The position numbers and the translations under genes are program-made. 64,000 nucleotides of DNA. Source: Cryptomeria japonica (Eukaryota; Streptophyta; Pinopsida; Cupressales; Cupressaceae). The notes below the pieces were generated by a model that saw only the letters and a list, made by a program, of their open reading frames with translations, was not told the DNA's origin and made no database searches. Shown here piece by piece: positions 1-12,100 of the stretch (position 1 is its first letter; each line of letters opens with the position of its first letter). The DNA is taken from contig NC_081408.1 in the NCBI RefSeq assembly GCF_030272615.1, forward strand, positions 609,434,173 to 609,498,172, read 5' to 3'.

Positions 1-299
1 TTCCGGTTCTCAAATAGAGCAAAGTATACACGTTGAGACTTCACCCTATCTCAATGTGAGTTCAACACAAAGAAGAGAATATACAAAAATGAGATAGCCC
101 AAAAATGGTTCGTGAGCCCAATGGCAGGACAATCTAAGCTGCCCAAAAACATTCACAAGTCCTTCTTGAAAGGAGAATTTGCTGATATGATAATTTTACT
201 GCACAGGCTCAGTGGAGATGAAAATGCCCTAAAACCTAGATGAATGGATGTTATCGGAACATCATATTTAGATTGGGCCAGTTTGATAAGTGACCATTT
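1..299. other. No recognisable gene
   Basis: I see no coding region, RNA gene or repeat boundary that I can support here. The stretch runs directly into the broken coding sequence that follows and may be its 5' flank or an intron of it. Confidence 0.4.
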
Positions 300-1481
300 G
301 CATACTGAGATTACTTGCATTAATATTAAATAGATTCTTTTACATGAGCTCAAATTTAATATATGCCCTAACTTGCACTCAACACTGGCCTGGTTTGGAG
401 TTCGTTGAAGAATTTGATGATGATGTTCAGATTTATGACTTCTACCCTAGCCTACAGCTACAAAAGAGCTATGCAAATTACAGAAGGGTGAATGATGTAT
501 TCACCATGTTCTTGGTTCGTGAGATGCAAGGGCACCCTGAGAGAAGAATTTCCCCTGAGGCGACTGATTTAATAAATATATATAGAGGTTACTTCTTTCT
601 GTTTCCCATTTTCACATACATAAGAATTGGAGGTTTTGATGGTTTTCCTCTTAAACTGCCCATGTATGCTGATGATAAATTTATTTGATAGAATTGTGTA
701 GGCAGATCAGTGAAGTGAATAAGAGGTGCAGTGAGAGGAAGAAAATAGGCATCCAATTTCCTATTAAATTGGGATTTATTGATTTAAATCTCAATCCGAT
801 GCGGTCAATGTTGTTAAGGCAGCTGAGAAGTATACACTTGAAACCTATGATGTCCTTAGGTTGAAATTTGATTCATAGAGTTTTGCCAAGGACAATTTAC
901 AATTAGGCCCTTCTTATGATCATGTACCGCAATTAGAAGACTACTGGGCAGATTGTCAAGACGATCTAGAAGTAAGGAGAAGAGATTGGTCAAGGATGAC
1001 CATTCAACAAGTAATTGATTTCCAAGTGCATATAGATATTTCAGGTATTGTGGATGATAGATACGACTTAGTCGACCCTGTATTTGTCTCCCAAGTTCAA
1101 ACACAACCCCTTGACCCAATTGATTGGGGTTTACTTGAAGAGGATGGCTTTGATAGAAGAACGGAAGGGGTTATAAGGAGAACACAATTGTGGGTAGCTA
1201 AAAAGAAAGGGAGTGATCCGAAATCTACCTCCACAACAAAGGAGAAGCCTTCAGAATAGAGTGGTTCAGTAGACCCTAATCCCACTCATATAGTCTCAAT
1301 CGCTCAAACTTCATCATCAGTGAATCCTGGAGGAAGCAGAGATGGTGAATCCCCAAAGAAAGACCTAGAACCTAAGAAGACCTGTGGAGAAGGGTTAGTG
1401 CCAGATACAGGTAAAAGAGAATCAAGTCAAGAACGAGAGGAGCCTAAGGATGGTATAGAGCAAAACCAAGTACATAATTGA
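300..1481 (+). pseudogene. Unrecognised broken coding sequence, part 1
   Basis: Open reading continues through this stretch with a stop near 686, a frame change near 790 and in-frame stops near 876 and 1257. Amino-acid composition is protein-like throughout: an aromatic and acidic first half, then a hydrophilic Ser/Pro/Lys-rich tail from about 1200 to 1480 that looks like a disordered linker. No catalytic motif or zinc knuckle is visible and I do not recognise the family. The similar hydrophilic start of the next block (3335-4705) suggests both may be parts of one old gene or of a transposon ORF. Breaks argue that it is no longer functional. Alternative: exons with unmarked introns rather than frameshifts. 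No function is proposed. Confidence 0.45.
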
Positions 1482-3334
1482 TGTAGAGTTTCCAACAATC
1501 ACAACAAATTAGGGAGATCTTTCTACCAACTCACCTATTCAAATAGGTGTCAACTCTTCTCAATCTCCAAAAACTCACAATCTGATCATTAGGCAATGAC
1601 AATATAAATGGTACTCATCTACTCTTCAATGCAATAATGCAACTTTTACAAGCACCTATTAACCACAACACAACCTTTGTTTGATAGCATCACCCACCTA
1701 ACCATCCATAGGACACCATTGGGACTTCTTATACATATAGGATCCAAGAAACTCCAAAGCCTTCTTGTAGCATAACACATTACCCTTACATAAGGACTGC
1801 AGATACACAACAGTCTACTCTTCAATCAACTGTTCCTCCAACTACTCTTTAATGTCTTCTTAAACGCAACATTTTTAACACTTCCTACATGCTTTAAATG
1901 ATGAGGAACAATCATCATAACCTTGATTTCAGGAAGTATCAACTTGGAAAAGAGCCACAATCTGATCACAGTCTTCAAAAGGAAAACACAACTAGCATTT
2001 TAAGCCTTCAAGACTTCAATGGTATTGTCTAGATATTCTTCAAACAGGAGGCAACCATATTTTGCACAAATTGAGCCTTCTTACAAATAGAACAGACATC
2101 ACACAACTTGCTAACTGTTACACTTTGTGCTCACAGGACAGTGACAAGAAAGAGTTCTAAAACTCTGTTGTTTCATTCAAACAAATAATGGAAAGGAGTC
2201 TCAAGACCTTTTTCACTACATCCCCCATCAACTCCACTTTTAACAGATCATATCAAACTCATAAAACTCATGGAAACTGTCATTCTTTCTGCCATTACAG
2301 TTATCAGCAAATGAACAATTCATAAAGGAAAAGACATACAAATGTTTGTAACCAATGCAAGATCCAACTTGGGATAAGTCCTCCTAGGGTATAGCACATT
2401 GTTTCAACCTCCTCCAACACAGATACCTTCGTATTCAATAATCAAATGTCAAAAACCTTACTGATCACATTATTTATCAGTCAAACAATGCAACAGTGGT
2501 CGTAGGGCATCATCCTTTCACTACCAAAACTTCTTCAAATCACTTGCCACTTTGGAGGCTTCAAGGACCAATTAAAAACTAACATTTCACCAACTCTGAG
2601 ATCATTCCACCACGTGGTTTGAGAGATACACAATTTTTAAGCTCTTTGTTTACCCTCATGCAGGGTTTTGACAGTTAATACAAAAATCATCATAACTTGC
2701 CCAAAACAGCATGAAAAAGGATGAGAGTTGATCCACATGAGAGCATATTTAATAAACTATCTTTCAGAAACAAAATAATATTGAAATTACAACATTAATT
2801 GAGCCTTCATGGATCTGCAACTGCTGCAGACCTGCAAAAATCGAATGACGGTTGGGGGGGTTGATTAATATTCTTTGTCAAACCTCCTCCAAACTGCTCC
2901 ACTCCCTTGATCTCGACCAAACATGGTTTTATAAACCATTACAAACCATTTCCAACTCCTCCTAACTGCTCTAACCACCTCATGACCGATGGATTGCATT
3001 CTTATTCTTTTTTTGTACTTTTTGGCAACGTTGCAACTTTGCAATTTTTTACAATTTTTTGACAAATTACCACTACACTTGACCCTAGCCTTCATGGACA
3101 CCCCTAACATGTTATAATGGATTAAATTTGCCCAATTACAAAATTTCAAACCTTTTTTTGGATGTTCTTCACACTTTGATCACAATTGACCCTATCAGGT
3201 ATCTTGGCGCAAAATGGCTCATCAAGCCTTACAACATGAATTGTTTTGATACAAATGGTCTTTTGTGACCGTACAATCATTAATGGAACATTACAAGTAA
3301 AGAAGAATGTGGTTTGTCTTCATGATACATCTCC
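1482..3334. other. Non-coding spacer, possible intron or LTR
   Basis: No coding potential is seen. The stretch separates two blocks of unrecognised coding sequence, so it could be an intron or an inserted LTR. A TG start near 1482 and a CA end near 3199 followed by TGGCGC are weakly LTR-like, but I find no matching target-site duplication. Confidence 0.3.
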
Positions 3335-4705
3335 ATGGCCAGGTGCCCCTGCACCAATAATGATAAAGGGAAGAAACCAGCCAGAGACACTAAGCAAGAT
3401 TATGTGGTAAGTGGTGTACCTAAATCTCCCTTCCCTTTCTCTACACAAGATATTGATAGGACGCCACCAGTTAAGAGAACACTTTTCCTAAGTCCCGATT
3501 CTATGCAAAGTGCTACGAAGACCTTGTCCTCACCTTCATGGCTAGAGACAACACCGCCCAAGAAGAGGAAGATAGAAACTATTAGGTAGCCGATTGCAGA
3601 TTCTGTCTCACAGATCCTGCAGTCTCTGTTTATTCCTAAAGCCAACAAGCTTAAGACTAATTCCCAACTAGTAGAAGATGATAACTCAGACCATCGGTTC
3701 CTTGAGATTGCTCAACCCAACACTCAGAAAGATCCTTGTCAGGCCACAATTGCAGATTTTGATCTCACTAGGATTGATCTAGGGCCTCCTAGCAGGTATG
3801 GTGATCTTCACAATCTTCAGGTTGTTACGACCAAGGTGATGGAAAGGGTGGAGAAGGATAAGGTTGATAAAGAAGGTTTGAAGCCTCTTGTTTGTGCCCT
3901 TTCGGATTGTTTAAGGTCCCTGTTAAATGTGTCATCGACACAAACCACAGATTCCTCTATGCCATTATTCGATCCACGACTGGATGCAAATAAGGAATTA
4001 GTAACCAAATTGCAAATGGACAGTCATTTCGACAGGATAGCTCAGCAATGGATCAAGAAAGTAAAGGTAAGAGGGCCTTCCTTTATAGATAACCTGAGCA
4101 AATCATATAATGAACTAATTATAGCAAGGAACAGTATTTCTTCTGAAATTTCTGTCGCTGATATGGAAGAATTAGTGCATAAGGAAAAGGTGGTCTTATT
4201 GCAAGAAACAATTGATATGGGCCTGGATGCGGCGACAAGTAAAGGAATCACAACCTCAAAGAACACTCATTTTAAAATATGGATTCAAAGTCTCCATTGG
4301 AAGTGTGAATGCCTCCAGAAAAATATTGTAGAACCTAACAAATTATTGAAGGAGGCTAACAAAATGATTGCACAAGTAATCACAAAATTTAAAGACATAG
4401 GTTGTGAATTGAAAAGAAAAAATAATTCAGGTGTGGCATCGACCGATGAACTTAAATTGAAATTTCAAAAGAACATTGATATTCTAGCTGATTCCACTGT
4501 GTTTAATGAGGACAAGCATGATGAGTTGGCACGGATAGATACATCTCTCCTTTGGTACACAAAGCATCATAGAATGTTTGTGTTAAAGGCAGAGGAAATC
4601 AAGAGAAATATGCTTTCTTGGTCACCAAGAAGCAGAAATGTCATCTTACTGAATCCAGATGAAATTCCAGATGTCCTTCGACCACTCCAAGGTTACAAAG
4701 AGTAG
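3335..4705 (+). pseudogene. Unrecognised coding sequence, part 2 (one in-frame stop)
   Basis: A single frame stays open from the ATG at 3335 to the stop at 4703-4705 except for one TAG at 3587-3589, giving about 456 codons. The first ~85 codons are Lys/Pro/Ser-rich with a basic PPKKRK-type run near the TAG that resembles a nuclear localisation signal. The downstream 289 codons are charged and Leu-rich, probably helical, with coiled-coil character around 4300-4450. No enzyme motif, zinc finger or retroviral domain is visible. It may be the 3' part of the same gene as 300-1481. A SINE lies just after the stop, as it could in a 3' UTR. I do not recognise the family; one substitution separates it from an intact reading frame. 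Confidence 0.5.
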
Positions 4706-4739
4706 TTGCAACAACAGCAACAGGTGGCAGCGATGGGTG

Positions 4740-4877
4740 ACTCTTCAGCTTAATATTTTTTTTTTAATGGTAATGGGCTGAAGCCGATAAGGTGTACATA
4801 CCCTACCCCCTTGTGGAATTTGAAAAGTTCTCCACCACTAGGCCAACTCAGGCTGTACTCTTCATCTTCTTAATATT
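4740..4877 (-). mobile_element. tRNA-derived SINE with target-site duplication
   Basis: Read on the minus strand, 4856 to 4758 is a ~99-bp unit. It has a pol III A-box match (TGGCCTAGTGG, complement of 4835-4845), a weaker B-box-like TTCAAATTCC about 20 bp on, and an A-rich tail seen as the T run at 4756-4765. The flanks 4740-4757 and 4857-4877 both read ACTCTTCA...TTAATATT, a long direct repeat with a small indel. This is the signature of target-primed reverse transcription. The combination of boxes, tail and long duplication makes a SINE the best explanation; the exact family is not identified. Confidence 0.65.
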
Positions 4878-6047
4878 TCTTAGTTGTCTTAGAACTATTT
4901 TTGAAAGGAATCGGTTCTTCTGTTGAAGGTAACTGTTCTTCAAGATTTGAAAACAGTTATTTTAGTTTTTTCTTAAATAGCTCTATGAGGAACATAGAAA
5001 GGGATTGACAATTTTTTGGTTCCCCTTATGCTTTGACATACGAGTGAGACTCAACCATGATTTGGAAGATCATCCTTAGTGATATGAGATAATTTGTGTT
5101 TCGGAAATATAGATATGAATGGAAACCATCTAATTTCTGCAGTGAATTCGTGAGTTTACGCAGTATTTGGTGTAATGATCTTTGTGTCATCCTGAGTAAT
5201 GTTGTGTTTCCTTCTTGGCTATTATCTGATCATCTTTTGTAGTCATATTTGCATAATTCGTTTCTTTAGATAAGCTCTGCTATTTTCATTTGTGTTATCA
5301 TCTTAAATTTCTTATCATCTTAAATTTCTTTCAATCTGCGTTTATCTCATAGTGATGAATAAGTTTTGGTCTGCCTTTCCTGCTTTCTGGTGAAAAGCAT
5401 ATCCCAAAATTCATTTATGTCAATACGAGGGAGCTGTAGCTCCAAATTTAGAGGAAAATTACCAATCTATTGAGTAATTTCTCCAACTGTCAGTTGCTCA
5501 TTTGTCTTTAATCTGGGTTTATAGAGTTGATTTTGAGATTATTCTGGAAAAGACAAATCTGTTAACTAACACATGGTCATGTTCAAAGGTATATTGGTGG
5601 GAAGCCTCTTACTTTCCAGAAGTTTAAAAGCCAGATTGTTTCGTGGAACAATTTTAATGTTATCCTTCAGAGCATGCAGACTTTTGCTCTAAATTTGAGA
5701 TAAGTTGATTGATTGTTGTATGGTAAAGTTGCAGTCGTGTTTAGTTTTATAGAAATGATTGATTAGTAAATACTAAATCTAGCACATTGGATGTGAATGG
5801 GATGATCAGTGTAAAGTACTGGGTCTTGAATGCATTTCCTAGATTTTTAAATTTGTAGTTTCTTCAGAATTTCAGAGATTAAAAATCTACTGGCAAGGAT
5901 GAATCTTACATTAATTTCCTTTACATAATATGCATGCATACAGTTGTATGTGCATAAATAGCTGGATTTATGGTTGCTCTATACTTCTACTTAATATTCA
6001 ATTCCGTGTTCAAAATAAATTAGTAGATTGACTTATGGCTTATTCAG
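4878..6047. other. Non-coding, T-rich, intron-like
   Basis: I looked for the lumazine synthase exon that should precede 6048 (encoding the residues before VRGATTHY) and did not find it. The stretch is T-rich on the + strand and ends in a good splice acceptor at 6041-6047, so it is best read as the 3' part of an intron whose 5' end is further upstream. Confidence 0.55.
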
Positions 6048-6126
6048 GTAAGAGGTGCTACTACACACTATGAAGCTGTGGCAAATTCTGCATCATCAGG
6101 AGTACTTTCAGCTGGTCTGAATTCAG
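6048..6126 (+). CDS. LS: Lumazine synthase exon encoding the catalytic THY motif
   Basis: The exon translates from the first base as [18 protein letters not shown] and continues VLSAGLNS plus the first base of a Gly codon. The acceptor is tattcag ending at 6047 and the donor is GTTAGT at 6127, a phase-1 junction. The alternative frames carry stops. The His of TTHY is the family's catalytic acid/base. The first residue is Val where many homologues have Ile before Arg, which is conservative. Confidence 0.93.
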
Positions 6127-9100
6127 GTTAGTAGTTTAACATGTTACATATTTGTCATTTCATTGATTTATTCCTTCCTTTTATCATAAACTATTCTGGT
6201 CAATATTCTTCATGTGGATTTTTTTTTTAAATTGTCCTTGAATGTTTGGGAGTAATTATGTTTAATAGAAAAAATCTTCAACCTGATTATATATTTACAT
6301 AGATGCTAGTGTAAGAGAATCATTTGGGAGACAAGATGTACAAAAGTGACCTGAGGGTCAGTATACTTCAATAGGGCAGCCAGCCTATGGCCCTGCATTT
6401 AGTGCCTAAGTAAATAAACCCACAGCTTTATTCAGTCCAGGGTAGGTTATGAACATCCACATTACAGACTTGCTGAAGGACAAAACCCCAACAAACATAA
6501 AACAAAACAGAGGGTTACAACCAGTCTATTTTGTTCAACAATTTCTTATGGAAAATGTTTTAAGTGTCCTTAAAGATTTGATGGTACATCTATTTGATAA
6601 ATGAGACATTTATCACCTTGACCTGAGAAAATATCTATTTATCTATCTATAGATGAGTAGGGCAGCCGGCCTATTCCCTGCATTTACTGCTTTTAAAAAT
6701 GTTCTTAAAGTTTGATGGTACATTTTTTGATAAATGAGTCATTCACCTTGACTTGAGAAAGGATCTATCTATATAGATAGATATGAATTGGGCAGCCAGC
6801 CTATGGCTCTGCATTTAATTCCTAAGTAAATAAATCCATAGCTTTATATAATCAAAGGTAGACTATGAATGTCCAAGTTACCACTTGCCCAAAGACAAAA
6901 CCTAGGGAAGAACATTGGGAGGAAGTCAATTGTTGTTCGGATGGAAGTCTTGGGAAAGGGTTTGACAAACATCATCGTCAATGGATGCTCTAGTGCCAAT
7001 GTATTGCTCTGAGATACCTAATTGTTGTCTACCGATCCCTTCTGAAATCCTTGATCAGTTAGGTACTTGTCTAGTCTTCCATACCAAGCCCTAGGGGCTT
7101 GTTTCAGTTCATACAAAGCCTTTTTCAATCTGCAAACAATGTTTGGATCATCTTTCAACTTGAAACCTTCCGGTTGTTCAATGTAAACTTCTTTCAATTC
7201 TCCATTTAAGAAAGCTGATTTCACATCCATTTGATAAACCTTGAAGTCTTTAAATGTTGCAAACGCCATGAACATTTGGATTGCCTCCATTTGAGGAACC
7301 GGGACATAAGTTTCATCAAAGTCAATGTCTTCAATCTAAGTGTATCCTTTGCAAACCAACCTTGCCTTGTTTCTTACAACCTTTCCATCTTCATCCAGCA
7401 TGTTCCAGAATACCCATTTAGTTCCAATCACATTCTTGTCTTCTGGTCTATTGACTAATTCCCATGTCTGAATTTTTTCAATCTGATCCAGTTCTTCTTT
7501 CATTGCCTTCATCCAATTCTCATCATTACAAGCTTCTTCTACTATCTCTGGCGTAGTTTCAAATAGTAAACACAACAAGACTTTCTCTTGAGCTGCTCTG
7601 CTTCTTATTATAACACCTTTGCTCTTATCTCCAATAATCTGGTCTTCTGAATGATTCTTCTGAACATACCTTGGAGTCTTGGATGCAGATGCCGAAGCAT
7701 CTTGATCATTCTTTTCTTCACTTCTGTTCTCTTCTTCCTTTTTCTCTTCTCCGGGTTCATCAGATTCTTATCCTGTTACTGTTTCTGAATCTTTTGAAGT
7801 ACTTTCGTTAACCTTCACAGTTGCACTTTCAACAATCTTAGTCAGCCTTTTGTTGTAACACCGGTATGCCTTCCTCTTTGTTGAATAACCTAAGAATATG
7901 CCTTCATTTGCTTTGCTGTCAAACTTTCCAAGATTATCTTCATCTCTTCGGATATAACACTTGTTTCCAAATTATATGAAATATTTCACTGTTGGAATTC
8001 TACCATACCAAAGTTCATAGGATGTTTAACAATACTTCCGCCGGTACAAAATTCTGTTAAGAGTGTATATGGCTGTATGAACTACTTCTCTCTAGTAGAC
8101 TTCTGGTAACTATGCTCCTTTTATCATAGTCCTAGCTACCTCTTGTATTGTTCAGTTCATCCTTTCCACTACACCATTCTGCTGCGGTGTTCGGGGCACA
8201 GATAACTGTCTTCTAATGCCATGCTTCTCAGAGAAGTCGTTGAACTCATCAGAAATGAATTCTCCACCTCTATTGGATCTTAAACACTTGATTTTCCTAT
8301 CAATCTCGTTTTCAACTTTTGCCTTGAATATCTTGAACCTCTCTGATGCCAGACTTCTCTCTTAGAAATGCAACCCAAGTCATCCTAGAATAATCATCAA
8401 TCAGCAACATGAAATACCTCTCACCTTGCAGGCTCCTTGTTTTGGTTGGACCATAGAGATTTGTGTGAACCAAATCCAATAATCCAGTGGACGAGTATTC
8501 TTTTCCTCTGAATGTGCTCCTTGTCTGTTTTCCTACTTGACATTCCTTGTAGATGTTGTTCTCCGGTTTAGTTCCGGTTCAGTCAATCTCGGTAAATCTC
8601 TTATTGCACTCCTTTAATTGATTTGAACTAAGTTGTCGAAGTTGATATGACACATCCTCCAATGCCATAACCAGCTGTCATCAAATTGAGATATTGAATA
8701 GTGTCGTGTAGCTCCTTCCAACTGATACATATTTCCATTTGTCCTTCCAACTGCAATAACTGTTCCAGACTCCTTTCAGATTTCATATCCATTGTCCTGA
8801 AAATCAACATTGTATCCATTTTCGCACACCTGTCCAACACTTAAAAGATTATGATGCAAACCTTTCACATGGTAACCATTGTCAATGTTATGTTTTCCAT
8901 CAAAAGAAATTGAACCAATCCCAACAATTTGTGCTGTTTGATCATCTCCAAACCTGACAGAACCTCCATCATATCTTTCAAGTTTTATGAACTTACTCTT
9001 ATCGCTAGTCATATGATTTTAACATCCACTATCAATCAACCACTCATTCTTATCTCTTCTAGAATGAAATGCATTAGCAACAGTCTTAGAAATATCAAAC

Positions 9101-12100
9101 TTAGGAACATCCTTTTCTACCAGAAATAAATAATCACCTTCTTCATAGTTTGAATTTTCCTTTGTTTTCCCTAAACTTTTGTCTAGCTCCCTTTTTTGGA
9201 CATTTAGTAGCTATGTGACCAATTTTTCCACATTTGAAACATTTAAAGGGTAACATAACTTTGTATTTGCCGGTGCCTTTCTTCAATTTCCTCACAAAAT
9301 TTGCTTCCATCTCATCCGAGCTTTCTTCATCATCCAGACCATCTTCAGTTGCTTTGAATGTTGTCTTTGATTTGTCTTTGTCCTTTCCAAACTTTCTTAC
9401 TTCAAATACAGTTAGGGTACCAAATAGTTGCTCTCTGGTGAACTTATTCGGATCATAGGTTTCTTCAATAGATGAGATCTTATCATTGTAGCTTACTGGT
9501 AAAGTCATCAATATTTTGTCTATCACATCTTCATCATTCAAGGTACCTCTGAGTTCTTTAATTTCATTCACTGTGCTGTCAACCTTCTCAAAATAGCTTA
9601 CAATGTCTTCACTTAGCTGCTAGCCTCTTTGTCAATTTAACTCTCTCATTTCCTTCATAGATATCTTTCAGCTTTTGCCAAACCTCATAAGCAGTATTCA
9701 AAGAAATAACCTTTGTCAATTCAGTCTTTGATAATGCACTAAAGATAGCATACCTTGCCTTCTTGTTTTCTTCATAGGCCTGAATCTCATTCGGAGTAGT
9801 AAGACCATTCGTCGGTTGAACATACTTAGTCTCCACAACCTTCCAAGTGTTGCAGCCTAGAGAAACCAGATAACCTCTCATCTTCACTTTCCATAAACTA
9901 TAATTGGATCCTTTAAAGAGAGGAATGGATGATTTGTGTGCCATCCGATCAGGACCTACCTCAAGCGGTTAAGCTCTATATCAAGGAACCAAAGCTCCGA
10001 TACCAATTTTTGAATATCCGGGCAACTGAGAGGGGGCGGGCGTTGAATCAGTTTGACAATAAAATCCTCTTTTAAACTTTATTCACAGATCCAAAATTAC
10101 TAGCAGAGTTAATAAAGCAGATAAACATGAAAGCATAAGCACATAATAGATTGGACACAAGAAACACCAGAATTTACGTGGAAAACCCAAGAAAGGAAAA
10201 ATCACGGAGAATGCTAATTCTCAATATATAAACACTAGTTAGGGTGGCATCAGTTAAGGTGATTTTTACAAAGGGTGGCTCACTACCCAGAAAGGCTCAT
10301 TGCCTAGAAGAGGCTCCACTACCAAAGAAGAAAGAAAGATAAAGAGAATCCACCACTGAAACACAATCTACACAGCCGAAATTGCTTCTGGTAACAATCT
10401 GCAACACAACTCTAACACATCAACTAGATTCTTTCAATCTCCCATGTCTTCAACACAAAAAGCCATACATCAACTCATCCAAATCATGCTTCTATATGTA
10501 CTATCTCAGGAAAAACATAATCCTCAATGTCGGCCAAGGTAGAGATCTATAATAAGTTTCGACTAAACATTTCGGTGGTGGGAAGGTATGAGAAGTAGAG
10601 CTCATTACAACATTCCTCATTGAACACATCAACACGTTACATACATCGCCAAAGCCGGACCTAAAAATATTATCCACACGGTATACAATTGCCGTTACAC
10701 AACTTCAATGTTCGGACCAAAAACCTCGACTTTCAGACCGATCCAAACCCAAAAATAGCATCGAGTAGTATCATTAGCACATCTTCCGAGAAACCAAGAC
10801 ATCCGGGAAACCTCCAAATGCTCAACACAACTCATACAAACATTTCTGCTCAACACACCACATCCGGACCTAATCCGGACCACAAGATTTGCCATCAATG
10901 ACAATATATGACATAATCCTAACACAGTTGTCAAGAATCAAGTCAGGCGAACCACTTGAAGGAGTGAATGAAGACTTTCTTGATGGCCACTTGTTTCAAA
11001 TTGTAGCATTATCCCAATGGTACGAGAATATTAGATTATATCTTTCCACCTCTACCATTTGGAAGGAGATGCTACTAGGAGAAAGGAGGAAACTAGCCTT
11101 GAAGAGTAAATTCTTCCAACTCATTAATGGTCTATTGTACAAAATGGGGTATGACCAAGTCTTGAGGCAATGTGTCATGCAGGAGGAGATACCACAAGTA
11201 CTCAAGGAAGACAAAGGCTTCACTAGAGGACACTTGGGATTGGATCCGACAACCCAAAAAGTTCTAATGGCAGGGTTGTGGTGGCTGACAGTGCACACAA
11301 ATGGTCGAGAGTGGGTTGTAGGATGCGACATATGTTAGAGATCTAGTAAGCTTCTCAAGTGGGATTACATGCCATTCGTCCCTTTGCAATCGTAGGATCT
11401 CGTTGAGAGGTGGGGATTTGATTTCATTAGTCTACTCAGAGTTAGTCAATTACATCGATGTCACCAAAACGAAAGAGTCATCATTATTCACTTTGTGCGG
11501 TTCTGAGAGCGCAACTTCCTTTCAAACACAAAATACAAATTTTTATTTCATTTGTACAACACTCACAATGGTCATGGGTGAAAGTCTTTAGCTTATAACA
11601 TAGTAATTCATTAGGCATATGACATCCAACTACTAGGAACGTATGACTTGTGCCCAACGTACGACCCCTTGCTATTAGTGTACATTCTTCATATTGTTGC
11701 ATTGTACGACGACTCTTACATTCTGTCTTAGATGCATGATGTATCTATTGTTGCATCACATGATGGCTCTTAAATTCTATTTTGGATATACAACCTATCT
11801 ATTGTTGCATCATACAACACTTGCATCCTATTCTAAGTGTATATGATTGACCTTTTGTTGCATCTTACATACTTTTCATTATATCACAGGGCTACTTGTT
11901 CACAATGTCGGCTACATGTAATGCATCTGATGTCTTCTTACAAGGTATGAAATGAGCCATCTTCGAGAATCTATCCACTACCACAAATATAGAATCGTTC
12001 CCTCTCGGTGTTTTAGGCAATCCAAGTACAAAATCCATGCTTATATCCTCCCAAGGTCTTACCGATATTGTCAAAGGTTTATACAATCCCACATTCTGAC

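Larger units (their letters stand above)
7018..10924 (-). mobile_element. Truncated Ty1/Copia element with 5' LTR
   Basis: On the minus strand the order is 5' LTR (10011-10924), primer-binding site (complement at 9994-10005, one mismatch to the initiator-Met type), gag, zinc knuckle, protease, integrase and the N-terminal part of reverse transcriptase. The element stops near 7018, before the RT YVDD site, so RNase H, polypurine tract and 3' LTR are missing. The LTR inner end is TG-type and its outer end reads TGTTAGGATTATG on the minus strand. It was inserted beside a + strand Gypsy fragment that begins immediately at 10925. Confidence 0.85.

Noticed and set aside
1482-3199. A possible 1.7-kb LTR (TG...CA, followed by TGGCGC).
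   Set aside because: No matching target duplication, no partner LTR and only a 6-base primer-binding resemblance.
7003-7015. GCTCTGAGATACC near the truncated edge of the Copia element, resembling a primer-binding complement.
   Set aside because: Two extra bases break the match and no LTR follows; probably coincidence.
11640-11880. A tandem satellite or CRISPR-like array.
   Set aside because: Only an 8-bp core recurs, the spacing is 54, 64 and 43 bp, and the genome is eukaryotic. It is a degenerate repeat at most.
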